This document shows, piece after piece, positions 32,331 to 41,647 of a stretch of DNA of 64,000 nt. The position numbers and the translations under genes were made by a program. The notes beneath the pieces are model-generated. The model searched no databases. It was not told the origin of the DNA and worked only from the letters and a program-made list of their open reading frames with translations. This DNA comes from an uncultured Bacteroidia bacterium (lineage in GTDB: Bacteria; Bacteroidota; Bacteroidia; Bacteroidales; UBA932). Numbering within the stretch: the stretch's first letter is position 1; every line of letters begins with the position of its first letter. The stretch covers positions 23,033 to 87,032 of the forward strand of contig CACZMF010000008.1 in assembly GCA_902782225.1 (NCBI GenBank), in the 5' to 3' direction.

Positions 32331-34448
32331 TTAATCTTCTTTCTGACAACGAACCGCCATAGCCGTATTCGGGCCGGCCGTAGTCATAACGTTCCATGAG
32401 TTGGTGTAATAGCCACAAAGGCAACCTGGTTTGCCGTCGGCAAGACAGACCGCATTACCCCAATACGCATATCCGGAGTCGGAAGAAGTTGGGGTCTTGT
32501 CCCGTGCGCCAGGGCTGTCGAAATGCAGACCTCCGTAAACCCAATAATCTCTTTTTGAACTATAATTATACATCAATTCGCTGCCGCCCCACCCCGTATC
32601 GTGGTTGTACTTGTTGTCAACACCTGTATGGTATTTGGCAATAGTGGTGGATCGTTCCCATCTCTCTGCTCTCTTGCTGACTTCAGCCAGCACCCTTGAA
32701 TCACACACTCGGTATCCTTCAGGGCAGGGGTCGTATATAGTCTTATGTCCAACGTAATCAGGATCGAACCAGTTCTTGGTGTTGTTCTTTCCTCCCCATA
32801 ATCCATTCTTGAAATCCCTGCCGGCCCAACTGTTATAGGCGCCTTTGGAATAGAACATCAGATATGGGTGTGATATGGAATAATCTATACTCGACTCCGC
32901 CGAACATTCCGCCATTGCCCAGTGGTTAATAGCCTGGAAATCATATGCAAATGGATCTTTGCGCCCCCATTGGAAATAAGCGGCATAGTGGTTAAGGTTG
33001 CCCGATAGGTTTGCATTACCATTTGCCTGACCAAGAGCCCGGTCCAGAACCTTAGCACCTATTTCCGGATAATCAATGGCCAAAGGTGGATCATTACTAC
33101 GCCAACGTTGAAGCATATACGACCATAAAAGATTCTTATCCTTGTCGTATATCGCCAGACTAGCTAAAGTGCCACCGGCCGTTTTCTGGTCGTAGCCATC
33201 AATGATAATGTTGTAGTCCGGGCCGATTCTATGGCTCTCGTCAGGCACAAATTTCCCATCCACAAAAGGATCCTGCGCATCGGTACCGTCAGGCAAAATC
33301 ACAAAGAATCTTGACGCAACGTCGCTCCTGTTCACCAAGAGACCATAATACACAGGTTCTTTCACTTTTGCAAAATCTCCGCGTGCCTTTACATTTATGG
33401 TAACGCTGGACGTGCCCTCGCCAGGCGCCTTGCTCTCCAGGAAATATGTGTTTTGGGGCCCGTATGCCCATCCTCCCACAAGATCCCGTACTTCTTCAAC
33501 TTCATACCATGGAATGTTACAGTCGGATTTATGGATTTCGCCCAGATTGATAATAGAACACGTGCCGCCTTCAAGTTTCCAGCCTTTCTCAAGATCCATC
33601 GGAACAGTAACGGTACGACCGTCCTTATTGACGAAGCTGACTATGACCTTGAGCGCAGTTTTTGTATAATCGGCCGGGAACAGTGTCAAGTAGAGTTCCT
33701 CGGAAGAGGGCGAGGTGGAAAAGTCCTGGTCAAGGACCTGGGCCTTTACAGAGTATTTCGCGCCTTCTTCTACGGGCTCAATGGTCATGCTTTTGGTATT
33801 GAACCTGAACAATCCGCTCAATGGATATGTATTACTCATATCCGCAAGTTGTATGCTTGAAAGCCTGAACCCTTCAGCGTCTCCGTATTGAGCCCGGAAG
33901 CACACATACGCCATTGCATGAGAAAGGGTAAAATTGACCTTCATCTCATCAGAAGACACTGTGGTCAAGCCATATGAGAAGCCATACCTGCCCAAAGAAA
34001 GATCTCCCAGAGCATCCTGATTCTGGTTTTCTTCAATCGAAGACGTCACGATTCCGGAATCCACGTCCAAAGAAGCAGCATCATTATATGGGTAATAAAT
34101 AATGAAGTCCGACGTGCCGTTTTCCGGATACGAAAAAGTGACAACCTCCGTGCTTCCGTAAGGCATGGCATCTTTAGGGATAAAGCTGCCGTTCAGTTCT
34201 CCGTTACAGGCATCGTCAAGCGCCGCTTTGGCATTGTGGTTCTCCTTGGACAGGATGCCAATCTCATCTCCTACGGTCCAGACGACCTTCGACGTTTGAC
34301 CGGAGAGCGAAGTGATGGCCGTCTTCGTCGTTTCGAATCCGCCGGAAATTATGCATTCGGACGCTTTCCGGGCAGTGTCCTCAACAATGCTCTTAGAACA
34401 CGAAACCACCGCCACTGTGGTGAAAAGTGCAAATAAAATCTTTTTCAT
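32331..34448 (-). CDS. Surface lipoprotein: fimbrillin-like domain plus FISUMP domain (paralogue)
   Basis: 705 residues; lipobox AVVSC (Cys17). Same plan as 28479-30539: fimbrillin-like region about 30-305 (VVWTVGDEIGILS), middle domain starting WYEVEEVRDLVGGWAYG with VKARGDFAKVKEPVYYGL (about 315-450), and a FISUMP region about 465-705 (GAKVLDRALGQ, YFQWGRKDPFAYD, IYDPCPEGYRVCDSRV, SDSGYAYWGNAV, MAVRCQKED). The two copies differ most in the N-terminal third, as expected for exposed or recognition regions. It starts 2 bases after the preceding small lipoprotein gene, so it belongs to the SusC-SusD transcript. Confidence 0.85.
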   Translation of the reverse strand: MKKILFALFTTVAVVSCSKSIVEDTARKASECIISGGFETTKTAITSLSGQTSKVVWTVGDEIGILSKENHNAKAALDDACNGELNGSFIPKDAMPYGSTEVVTFSYPENGTSDFIIYYPYNDAASLDVDSGIVTSSIEENQNQDALGDLSLGRYGFSYGLTTVSSDEMKVNFTLSHAMAYVCFRAQYGDAEGFRLSSIQLADMSNTYPLSGLFRFNTKSMTIEPVEEGAKYSVKAQVLDQDFSTSPSSEELYLTLFPADYTKTALKVIVSFVNKDGRTVTVPMDLEKGWKLEGGTCSIINLGEIHKSDCNIPWYEVEEVRDLVGGWAYGPQNTYFLESKAPGEGTSSVTINVKARGDFAKVKEPVYYGLLVNRSDVASRFFVILPDGTDAQDPFVDGKFVPDESHRIGPDYNIIIDGYDQKTAGGTLASLAIYDKDKNLLWSYMLQRWRSNDPPLAIDYPEIGAKVLDRALGQANGNANLSGNLNHYAAYFQWGRKDPFAYDFQAINHWAMAECSAESSIDYSISHPYLMFYSKGAYNSWAGRDFKNGLWGGKNNTKNWFDPDYVGHKTIYDPCPEGYRVCDSRVLAEVSKRAERWERSTTIAKYHTGVDNKYNHDTGWGGSELMYNYSSKRDYWVYGGLHFDSPGARDKTPTSSDSGYAYWGNAVCLADGKPGCLCGYYTNSWNVMTTAGPNTAMAVRCQKED

Positions 34449-34450
34449 AG

Positions 34451-34918
34451 CTACAGTGTTACGATTACTATTTCACCGGCCCCGCCTTCATCCCCGATGG
34501 AATCTTCGGACGCCTTGGTTTGAAAAATCAAGTATTTTGCGTCAATTACCTCGTTCCTTACGTTGAATGCGACAGCGCCGATTACGTAGTCCCTCAAGGT
34601 CTCCAATCCGGTAATGTTGATCGTCTTCGGAATCCCAGCAATAGTGCTGTGCGTTATCATATACGCGGTCAACGCTTCGCTGTTGTTAAAATCCACGGCC
34701 GAAGTAATCGTGTCATAACCGACACACTTCATTATACGGACGTAATAAGGCTCTCCGTCTGAATAGGTGATTGAAATCTTAGCGGTTTTCGCAGAAGCAT
34801 AAGCAAGCTCCAACGACAGATTTGTATGCTCTACAACAGGAACATCGGGCTTTGTACAAGAAAGTCCAAAGGCACAGATGATGGCGGTCAGAATCAATTG
34901 TTGTCTCAGGCGTTTCAT
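34451..34918 (-). CDS. Small lipoprotein with fibronectin-III-like fold
   Basis: 155 residues, lipobox GLSC (Cys21). The mature part reads like one FN3-type sandwich: LSLELAYASAKTAKISITYS, then NITGLETLRDYVIGAVAFN, the usual 'L..L..Y.v.a.A' strand. No enzyme motif. The start overlaps the DUF1735 stop by 4 bases, placing it in the SusCD operon as an accessory surface protein, probably a ligand-binding subunit by position. Confidence 0.65.
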   Translation of the reverse strand: MKRLRQQLILTAIICAFGLSCTKPDVPVVEHTNLSLELAYASAKTAKISITYSDGEPYYVRIMKCVGYDTITSAVDFNNSEALTAYMITHSTIAGIPKTINITGLETLRDYVIGAVAFNVRNEVIDAKYLIFQTKASEDSIGDEGGAGEIVIVTL

Positions 34919-35364
34919 TTTACTTCGAGTATTAGCATAAGGACATTCTTATTTTCGTTAACTTTTGCCTCTGGACTTGAGAGCTTCAGAGGAAGCATCC
35001 AAAAACCGGATGAAAGTCCATCCAGCGTCAACGAGACCTTGCAGTGTGCAATTCCCGAAGCCTCATCTATGGTTACTGATGAAGCAGATAAGGAGTAACA
35101 TGATTCGGGCATCAGACTATAAGAAGCCGATTTGTCGGCATTGTAATTATCCATGACCGACTTGTCAACAGAGATATTTGCCGTGGGGGCTCCTGAAAGG
35201 CCGCCCCGATAAACCACAACGTCGTAACTTGTAGTTGTCACCTTCAAGGATACAGTCCCGGAATTCAGAAAATAAACGACAGAATCTATGTCGTCATACA
35301 CGAATATCTTCGAGCACGATACTGCTGAAACAAGCAGTAGAATAATAATCGAAATTCTTTTCAT
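34915..35364 (-). CDS. DUF1735-type lipoprotein
   Basis: 149 residues, lipobox AVSC (Cys17). It has the compact DUF1735 pattern: VVYFLNSGTVSLKVTT, then VVVYRGGLSGAPTANISVDKSV with the conserved Asn/Asp, YSLMPESCYSLSASSVTIDE and IAHCKVSLTLDGL. DUF1735 proteins sit beside SusD in many Bacteroidetes loci and are thought to be surface glycan- or ligand-binding lipoproteins. It starts 6 bases after susD. Confidence 0.82.
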   Translation of the reverse strand: MKRISIIILLLVSAVSCSKIFVYDDIDSVVYFLNSGTVSLKVTTTSYDVVVYRGGLSGAPTANISVDKSVMDNYNADKSASYSLMPESCYSLSASSVTIDEASGIAHCKVSLTLDGLSSGFWMLPLKLSSPEAKVNENKNVLMLILEVK

Positions 35365-35370
35365 GTTCTA

Positions 35371-37281
35371 TTAGTATCCAGGGTTCTGTACAAGATTGAC
35401 ATTGATTTCCATCTCAGTCTGAGGAATAGGAAGCAGGTAGTGTTTGGGGGCGATGAAAGTGACATTGGTTCCATGGAGGTCAACATCATTGAAGCCGATG
35501 ATTTTGTAATATGACTCGGCGCCTGTCCCATAAACATTCCAATTCTTCCATTTGCTGGAGTTCATGCACTCTTCGGCCTCCATCCAACGGCGCATATCTC
35601 TGTAGCGATGGCCCTCGAACAAGAATTCGATACTTCGCTCCTGATGAAGGACCTTGCGGAGTTTAGTACCTGTCGGGATACAGCCTGCCAGGTTCCATGA
35701 GTCCTCAAAATTAGGAAGTCCGCAACGTTTGCGAACCTTGTTGAGGTATTCCAGAGACTTGGCACTGAGCGACCCGTTGTATTCAAAATCAGCTTCTGCA
35801 TAGCTGAGGTAAAGCTCAGCCAGCCTGATTACAGGATACGATGCATCGTGGAAATAGAAATGGTCGGTCGAAGACTCATAAGAAATATCACGGTGGATAG
35901 CCTTGGTGCTGAAATAGCCAGTAAAACAATTGTACTCCTTTGTAATGTCAGGGTTCCCGGACGAATCAAGTGTAAAGCCATGCCTTTCGCCAGCGTATCC
36001 CTTCACTTCTAGAGTTGTACTGTTAATTTCCTCAACGCCGCGGTTATATGTAACGCAAGCATAAAAACGTGGCTCTCTGTTCTCGTTGATAACAGCGACT
36101 TCTGTGGCAGGGTTATACGTGTAGAGGTTGATATTCTTCGTAAGCGGATCATCCTCCAGGGGAAGCCCGTTCTTTGTATAGTACATCTCGACCGCAGGGA
36201 ACAAGACCTGCACATCAGTATGGAATCCTCTCGAACTATACGGCCACTCAGAGCGTATTGCGGAATAGCGCTGGTAGCTCTCCCACTGAGGGTTGTTCGC
36301 TTTGGTGAACAGGTACTCTGATTCATTAAAGTGAGGTTCAACGAACATATCATGGAAATCCCGCTTGCCTCGTTCAAAATCGGGAAGCGAAGCATTCGCA
36401 GGGTTAGTATAGAGACTGTAACCATTTTTCTCACAATAGATTATGGCTTCTTCGGCAGAATCCATCGCTCTTTTCCATTTCTGCGGATCGTAAGTCTGGT
36501 TGACCAGATGCGTACCGTCCGGATTCTTAAAATCTGAATAATACTTTGTATTTCCATTGAACAGAGGAGATGCAGCAAAAAGCAGGAGTCTCGTCTTCAT
36601 ACCATAAGCAGCGGTAGCGCAAGCCCTTCCGTACCACCTGGCATCCGGCTGCCGGGGCGGCAACATCGATATGGCCTTGTCGTAGCACTCTGCGATAAAG
36701 TCCACGCACTCATCAAAGGGACTGCGGGGAAGATACATCTCCTCTGGTGTTGCATTCAGCGAAACCATTTCTTTAGTAAGTACGATTGGGCCGTAGTATT
36801 CAAGCAAATACCAGTGGTATAATCCTATCAGGAAATACATTTCCCCTTTCCACATAGTCTTCTCGTCTTCGCTCAAGTCCGGAACCTTATCAACATTTGC
36901 AAGCAAATAGTAGCAGTAACGTATGCCTTCGTACAGGAAATAAGTGCTTCCACCATTGGCGACGCCCGACTTCTGCATCAGATTATGATAAACAGTAGTA
37001 GGACTCTCCTCGTTGTACATGACGCTCTTATAACTGGCTTTCGCGGTTGTCGTCTTGCAACTCCTCATAAAATCATCTCCGCCGAAAGGCTGGCCCGGTA
37101 GATTTCCGTAGTCAATCTCAGGCCTGTATACATAACATGAGAAAAGAAAGCGTTGGGCAGTCAGCGCGTTCTTCCAGAAGTCCTCTTCCGTCGCCCTGTC
37201 CTTGGGGACAATGTCCAAATAATTACAGGAAGGAGCAAGGCAACCCAGCGCAATCAAAACTATCAATATATACTTTTTCAT
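35371..37281 (-). CDS. SusD/RagB-family nutrient-binding lipoprotein
   Basis: 636 residues, lipobox near LAPSC (Cys19), then NYLDIVPKDRATEEDFWKNALTAQ, the standard SusD opening. TPR-like helices include KGEMYFLIGLYHWYLLEYYGPI, and the C-terminal part has AELYLSYAEADFEYNG, VRKRCGL, ERSIEFLFEGHRYRDMRRW and LPIPQTEMEINVNLVQNPGY. SusD caps the SusC channel and captures ligand at the cell surface. It follows susC by 12 bases. Ligand inferred from neighbours: ribose, nucleosides or a nucleic-acid-derived compound. Confidence 0.96.
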   Translation of the reverse strand: MKKYILIVLIALGCLAPSCNYLDIVPKDRATEEDFWKNALTAQRFLFSCYVYRPEIDYGNLPGQPFGGDDFMRSCKTTTAKASYKSVMYNEESPTTVYHNLMQKSGVANGGSTYFLYEGIRYCYYLLANVDKVPDLSEDEKTMWKGEMYFLIGLYHWYLLEYYGPIVLTKEMVSLNATPEEMYLPRSPFDECVDFIAECYDKAISMLPPRQPDARWYGRACATAAYGMKTRLLLFAASPLFNGNTKYYSDFKNPDGTHLVNQTYDPQKWKRAMDSAEEAIIYCEKNGYSLYTNPANASLPDFERGKRDFHDMFVEPHFNESEYLFTKANNPQWESYQRYSAIRSEWPYSSRGFHTDVQVLFPAVEMYYTKNGLPLEDDPLTKNINLYTYNPATEVAVINENREPRFYACVTYNRGVEEINSTTLEVKGYAGERHGFTLDSSGNPDITKEYNCFTGYFSTKAIHRDISYESSTDHFYFHDASYPVIRLAELYLSYAEADFEYNGSLSAKSLEYLNKVRKRCGLPNFEDSWNLAGCIPTGTKLRKVLHQERSIEFLFEGHRYRDMRRWMEAEECMNSSKWKNWNVYGTGAESYYKIIGFNDVDLHGTNVTFIAPKHYLLPIPQTEMEINVNLVQNPGY

Positions 37282-37293
37282 ACCTGATATCCT

Positions 37294-40200
37294 CTAATAG
37301 TTAAACTGCAGACCAACTTTAAATACTCTTTGAATAGGATATGTGAGGCCGTTGCCGGTTCCCATTTCAGGGTCCCAGTACTTGAACGGGGAAATAGTGA
37401 AGAGATTGCTTCCAGACACGAAAGCCCGGAACTTGCTGAAAGAATAACCAATTTCAAAATTCTTGAGTCTAAGATAGGATCCGTCTTTCATCCAATATGT
37501 TGACTGGACGGTGTTGTTTGTGTTCCAGATGCTTGAAAGCCTGGGGTAATAACCGCTTGTACTATCAGGTGTCCAGTGATCATCTGCAATCCATTGTGCC
37601 ATATTGATTCCGGCAAGGGACGTAGTCAGAAAAGGATGATGGTTCTGCATCACGATGGAAACATTTGAAGCTCCCTGAAATAAGAAAGAACAGTCAAACT
37701 TCTTGTAATTGATGGAGACTCCGAAACCATACGATATTTCCGGGTTGAGCGGCCCTCCGAGATATGTCTGATCATATCCATCGACAACACCGTCCGCGTT
37801 TAGGTCCGCATACTTAATGTCACCGGGCTGAAGCACGGAGCCAAGATCCTGACGGGGAGAGGAGTCAATCTCTTCCTGGTTTGCAAACAGCCCTGTCGCC
37901 ACATATCCATAAACGTTATTGATAGGCTTACCTATCTGGGACTGATAGCTGTAGATATGTGCCGGTTCATCCCTCGCAACGATGCTGTTTCGGGCGAAGG
38001 TGAAAGTGCCCTGCGCAGAAAGAGTAAAATCTTTTGAAAATACTTTCTTGTATTCAAGAGAAGCATCGATTCCGATATTGTCAGCTTCGCCTATGTTTGC
38101 ATAAGAGCTCTGGCTCTGAAATCCCGTATTTACCGATACTGTACGGCGCAGCATGAAAATTCCAGACCGGTGCTCCTTGAACACATCAGCGACCAGAGTA
38201 AGGTTGTTGAAGAGCCCCAATTCCAAGCCAACATCAAGCTTGCGGCTTACCTCCCATGTTGCATCGGGATTCCCCCAGGAACTGATTACACCGGCTGTAT
38301 AAGTGATGATCTCGTCTTTGCCGAAATATGCACCGCGCCCCGCATAGATTATGACGTCGCTCAAATAAGGGAACCTCTGCGGCAAACCGTCATTACCGGT
38401 AAGGCCATATGAGACCCTGAACTTCAGCAGCGACAACTTATCTTTCAAAGATGAAGGGAAAAAGGGTTCGTTGGAAACCACCCAACCTGCAGCAACAGAA
38501 GGGAAAAAGCCCCAGCGGTGACCGGCGGCGAAATTCTCTGATCCGTTATAACCAAAGTTCCCTTCGAGAATGTAGCGCGAGTCAAAACCATAGGTAGCTC
38601 GTCCGGCAATTCCCTGACTTCTATAAGGGAGGGTGGAGTTATTGTTGACAGTTTCACTTTGCAAATAGACAAAAGTACCTGCAACATTATGCTTTCCGAA
38701 AGTACGTGAGTAATCCAACGAAGCCTGAAGGTTGAATCTGGTAGTGCTCAGGCTTGAATTCGAGCTGTTGAGATACTCGCTTCCGTTTGAACCTATCTGT
38801 GTGATCTCATACCCGAACGTTGCATCAGGATTCACTACATAGTTGGAAAGAGTGTAGTAATATGGAGACTTGTAATTCTTTCTTTGGGAAAGCAGGTAAT
38901 CTTTGAATGAGGCCATGAAGGAGGCCTTGAGGCCCTTTGTTATGAAAGACAGGTCCTGATCAATGTCGAATGTGGTAATGATAGTGGCAGATTTGCTGTC
39001 GTTGTAGCCATAATTCAATTCAGCGAGAGGGTTGGAGAGATAATCGCCTGTACCCCAGCTTGGAGCACTGCCGTATCGAACGTGTGTATCGTTCTCCTGA
39101 GCCGGAAATACGGCAGGGAACAAAACAGGGTTGGACTGCATCGTAAGCAAAAACAGCGCATTTGGAGTACTATAGGGGCGGGCGGTGTCAAAAAACTGCG
39201 AAGTCATCTTAAGCGAAAGCTTGGTGGTTTTTGTCACACTGGCCGACACATTGCTCTGGAAAAGGTATTTATTGACGTTCTCGCTCACATCAAATTCGGA
39301 GAAATTGTCACCGCGAAGTATACTGTCCTCCCGAATCGCGGAGAAATTCAGGAAATAGTCAATTCTCTTGCTACCTCCGCGCATATTGAAATTAAGGGTC
39401 TGGTTCATCGCAAATGGCTTGAACAACAACGAGTACCAGTCGTTGTTAGGGAAAACTATCGGATCAAGGCCTAACTTCGTTCCGATAATCTTTTCTTCCG
39501 AGTAATAGTCCGGAAGATTATCATTCCTGCGAGCCTCATTGTAGTTCTCCATATATGTGACACCATCAGCGATAGGAGTAAGACGAGTGGGCATAGTCCA
39601 ACCATTCTCAACTCTGACATTAATGGCCATCCTATCACTCTCCTTTCCACTCTTGGTTGTGATAAGCAAAACGCCATTTGCACCTTTTGAACCATAGAGC
39701 GCAGTCGCAGTTGCGTCTTTGAGAACTGAAAACTGCTCTATAGTTTCCGGCGCGATCATATTAAGTGTTGTGTTGTCAATCTCAACCCCGTCAAGAAGGA
39801 TAAGGGGGGACTTGTTGGAGCCGAAAGTTGACACACCACGAATCCAGAAATTGGCTCCATCTGCCCCCGGCTCTCCGGAAGACTGAACGGTAATGACGCC
39901 AGCAACCCTTCCGGCCAAAGCGGTAGTCAGGCTGGATGTGGTAACTTTGAGTTCCGAAGGATTGATAGTCGTAATCGAACTGACCAGGGATTCCTTCTTC
40001 TGCTTACCGAAGGCAACTACCACTGCATCGTCTAGGAGGCTGCTAGCTTCGGTCATCGTAACAACCTTGAGAAGGACAGGCTGGCTCAACGACATCTTCC
40101 GGTCCTCGAAGCCAAGGCAAGTAAACACCAATTCACGTGCTCCAGAAGGGACGGTGATCGAATAATTACCGTCCAGATCGGTAACGACGGCGCCCTCTGT

Positions 40201-40623
40201 CTTACCGTCCACCATAACTCCCGCACCGATAATAGGCATATTGTCACTGGCGGAAATAACGGTTCCTGATATAACGGATGACTTGATACCGACCTGATTC
40301 TTGGCGAGAGAAACAATAATCTGCCTGTCCTTAATGTCAAAGACAAGCCCGGTATCTTTCAATATATTGGACATTACCTGAATAACCGGAGTATTCGTGA
40401 CGCTGAGACTCTTCCTTTGGGAGAGAAGAGGTGAAACAGCCTTATCGTATACAATGGAATATGATGTCTGCGACTCAATCCTCTGGAAGATTGAAGACAA
40501 CTGCTCAGATGTCACTGTAATCGAAACAAGGTCGTCATCGCCGTCCTTGACTAAAGGGACGGCTCGCGTATTCCACGATAAAGCCAGGATTACCGAAAGG
40601 ATAACTAATAGGTGTTTTTTCAT
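37294..40623 (-). CDS. SusC/RagA-family TonB-dependent outer-membrane transporter with STN domain
   Basis: 1109 residues from ATG 40623 (MKKHLLVILSVILALSW, signal peptide). Domains: STN/secretin-like about 35-105 (VTSEQLSSIFQRIESQTSYSIVY), carboxypeptidase-like about 110-190 (ISGTVISASDNMPIIGAGVM), plug about 195-320 with the SusC signatures FWIRGVSTFG, PLILLDGVEI and LKDATATALYGSKGANGVLLITT, then the barrel to the final VGLQFNY. An STN domain often links to an anti-sigma/ECF pair, but none is adjacent, so regulation seems to rest on LacI. It follows the nucleoside hydrolase by 24 bases. Confidence 0.96.
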   Translation of the reverse strand: MKKHLLVILSVILALSWNTRAVPLVKDGDDDLVSITVTSEQLSSIFQRIESQTSYSIVYDKAVSPLLSQRKSLSVTNTPVIQVMSNILKDTGLVFDIKDRQIIVSLAKNQVGIKSSVISGTVISASDNMPIIGAGVMVDGKTEGAVVTDLDGNYSITVPSGARELVFTCLGFEDRKMSLSQPVLLKVVTMTEASSLLDDAVVVAFGKQKKESLVSSITTINPSELKVTTSSLTTALAGRVAGVITVQSSGEPGADGANFWIRGVSTFGSNKSPLILLDGVEIDNTTLNMIAPETIEQFSVLKDATATALYGSKGANGVLLITTKSGKESDRMAINVRVENGWTMPTRLTPIADGVTYMENYNEARRNDNLPDYYSEEKIIGTKLGLDPIVFPNNDWYSLLFKPFAMNQTLNFNMRGGSKRIDYFLNFSAIREDSILRGDNFSEFDVSENVNKYLFQSNVSASVTKTTKLSLKMTSQFFDTARPYSTPNALFLLTMQSNPVLFPAVFPAQENDTHVRYGSAPSWGTGDYLSNPLAELNYGYNDSKSATIITTFDIDQDLSFITKGLKASFMASFKDYLLSQRKNYKSPYYYTLSNYVVNPDATFGYEITQIGSNGSEYLNSSNSSLSTTRFNLQASLDYSRTFGKHNVAGTFVYLQSETVNNNSTLPYRSQGIAGRATYGFDSRYILEGNFGYNGSENFAAGHRWGFFPSVAAGWVVSNEPFFPSSLKDKLSLLKFRVSYGLTGNDGLPQRFPYLSDVIIYAGRGAYFGKDEIITYTAGVISSWGNPDATWEVSRKLDVGLELGLFNNLTLVADVFKEHRSGIFMLRRTVSVNTGFQSQSSYANIGEADNIGIDASLEYKKVFSKDFTLSAQGTFTFARNSIVARDEPAHIYSYQSQIGKPINNVYGYVATGLFANQEEIDSSPRQDLGSVLQPGDIKYADLNADGVVDGYDQTYLGGPLNPEISYGFGVSINYKKFDCSFLFQGASNVSIVMQNHHPFLTTSLAGINMAQWIADDHWTPDSTSGYYPRLSSIWNTNNTVQSTYWMKDGSYLRLKNFEIGYSFSKFRAFVSGSNLFTISPFKYWDPEMGTGNGLTYPIQRVFKVGLQFNY

Positions 40624-40647
40624 TTTACAGTCAATATACATCACATT

Positions 40648-41646
40648 CTATCTGGCCTGTTCCTCATGCTCTCCGCATCGCCGGGTCATGTCCTGCTCGG
40701 CCTTCATGATTGCCTGCGGCTGGTCGAGAGTAGCGCTCAGAACGATATGCTTTCCGTCGGGACTGGGTTCGAACCAGGTATAGCCCTCGTCGTCAACGGT
40801 CACCGTGCCGGGCACGCTTTCAGTAAAGAGCTCGGGATGAATAGGATAGAGCACGCTCAGAATATCCCAGCTCGGACGGTCATAGGGCATCTGCCGGTAC
40901 AGTTTGTAACCTTCAGCTACAGGATTGGGCTCATTGTATCCAAGATTCTCTTCTATCAGCGCTCCGGGATACATGGTCTGCTTGCCGATCTCGAAAGGGT
41001 TCTGCCAGATGGCGGTCGGCCACAGCTCAAACACTTTCTGCATGGCCGGAACGTCATTCTTGACATTATACTCGGCGCGCTTCTTTTCCCCATAGCTGCC
41101 GGCCATGACGCTGAGGCCGCGCGTCTTGCGGGCCACGAGGTCCACGCCGCCGAGCGGAGAAAACTCGTCGGGGCCGCTCTCAAGTAGCTGGGCGATAGTC
41201 GTGCCGAAGCCCAGGCTTACGAAGGTAACGGATTTGTCCGGCTGCGCGGCCAGAATCTTACGGTACAGCGCCACCGGTTCGGGATATTCTGAAACTGTCT
41301 TGGCAAAATCCTTCTCCACGGCGGTGTAGTCCACATAATCGGAGAACTCCTGCACGGGAGTAAGGCTCATCGCCACGGGGACTTCGGGATGGCCGTAGAA
41401 GGTGCACACGGCATCAGTGTATGCCGCGGCTGTGGGGCAGTTCTTATGGCAACCCACGGCAAGCAACTCCACCTGACCGTTGTCCACGCCGCGCAGAGCT
41501 ATGGCGAGGGCAAGGGCATCGTCGATGTCGTTGCCCATGTCGGTCTCGATGATCATCTTCAGCGGGGTCTGCACCGCCTGCTCACTTTGGGTGCAGGAGC
41601 AGACGGCAAAGGCCAGGCCTATAATGGGAATCAACTGTTTACGCAT
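40648..41646 (-). CDS. Lipoprotein nucleoside hydrolase (inosine-uridine preferring type)
   Basis: 332 residues from ATG 41646 (MRKQLIPIIGLAFAVCSC), lipobox Cys near 18. The calcium-binding DxDxxxDD motif appears as ETDMGNDIDDALALAIAL (residues about 34-51). Later elements include VSLGFGTTIAQLLESG, VMAGSYGEKK (usual VMGG) and RPSWDILSVLYPIHP, the C-terminal Asp region. These enzymes split nucleosides into base and ribose. A lipid anchor puts it in the periplasm or on the surface, ideal to feed the adjacent transporter. The GRP-transporter gene ends 1 base upstream. Confidence 0.92.
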   Translation of the reverse strand: MRKQLIPIIGLAFAVCSCTQSEQAVQTPLKMIIETDMGNDIDDALALAIALRGVDNGQVELLAVGCHKNCPTAAAYTDAVCTFYGHPEVPVAMSLTPVQEFSDYVDYTAVEKDFAKTVSEYPEPVALYRKILAAQPDKSVTFVSLGFGTTIAQLLESGPDEFSPLGGVDLVARKTRGLSVMAGSYGEKKRAEYNVKNDVPAMQKVFELWPTAIWQNPFEIGKQTMYPGALIEENLGYNEPNPVAEGYKLYRQMPYDRPSWDILSVLYPIHPELFTESVPGTVTVDDEGYTWFEPSPDGKHIVLSATLDQPQAIMKAEQDMTRRCGEHEEQAR

Positions 41647-41647
41647 A

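Noticed and set aside
37294-40623. STN domain of SusC as evidence for a FecI/FecR-type system
   Set aside because: No sigma factor or anti-sigma gene was found in the window; control by the adjacent LacI regulator is simpler.
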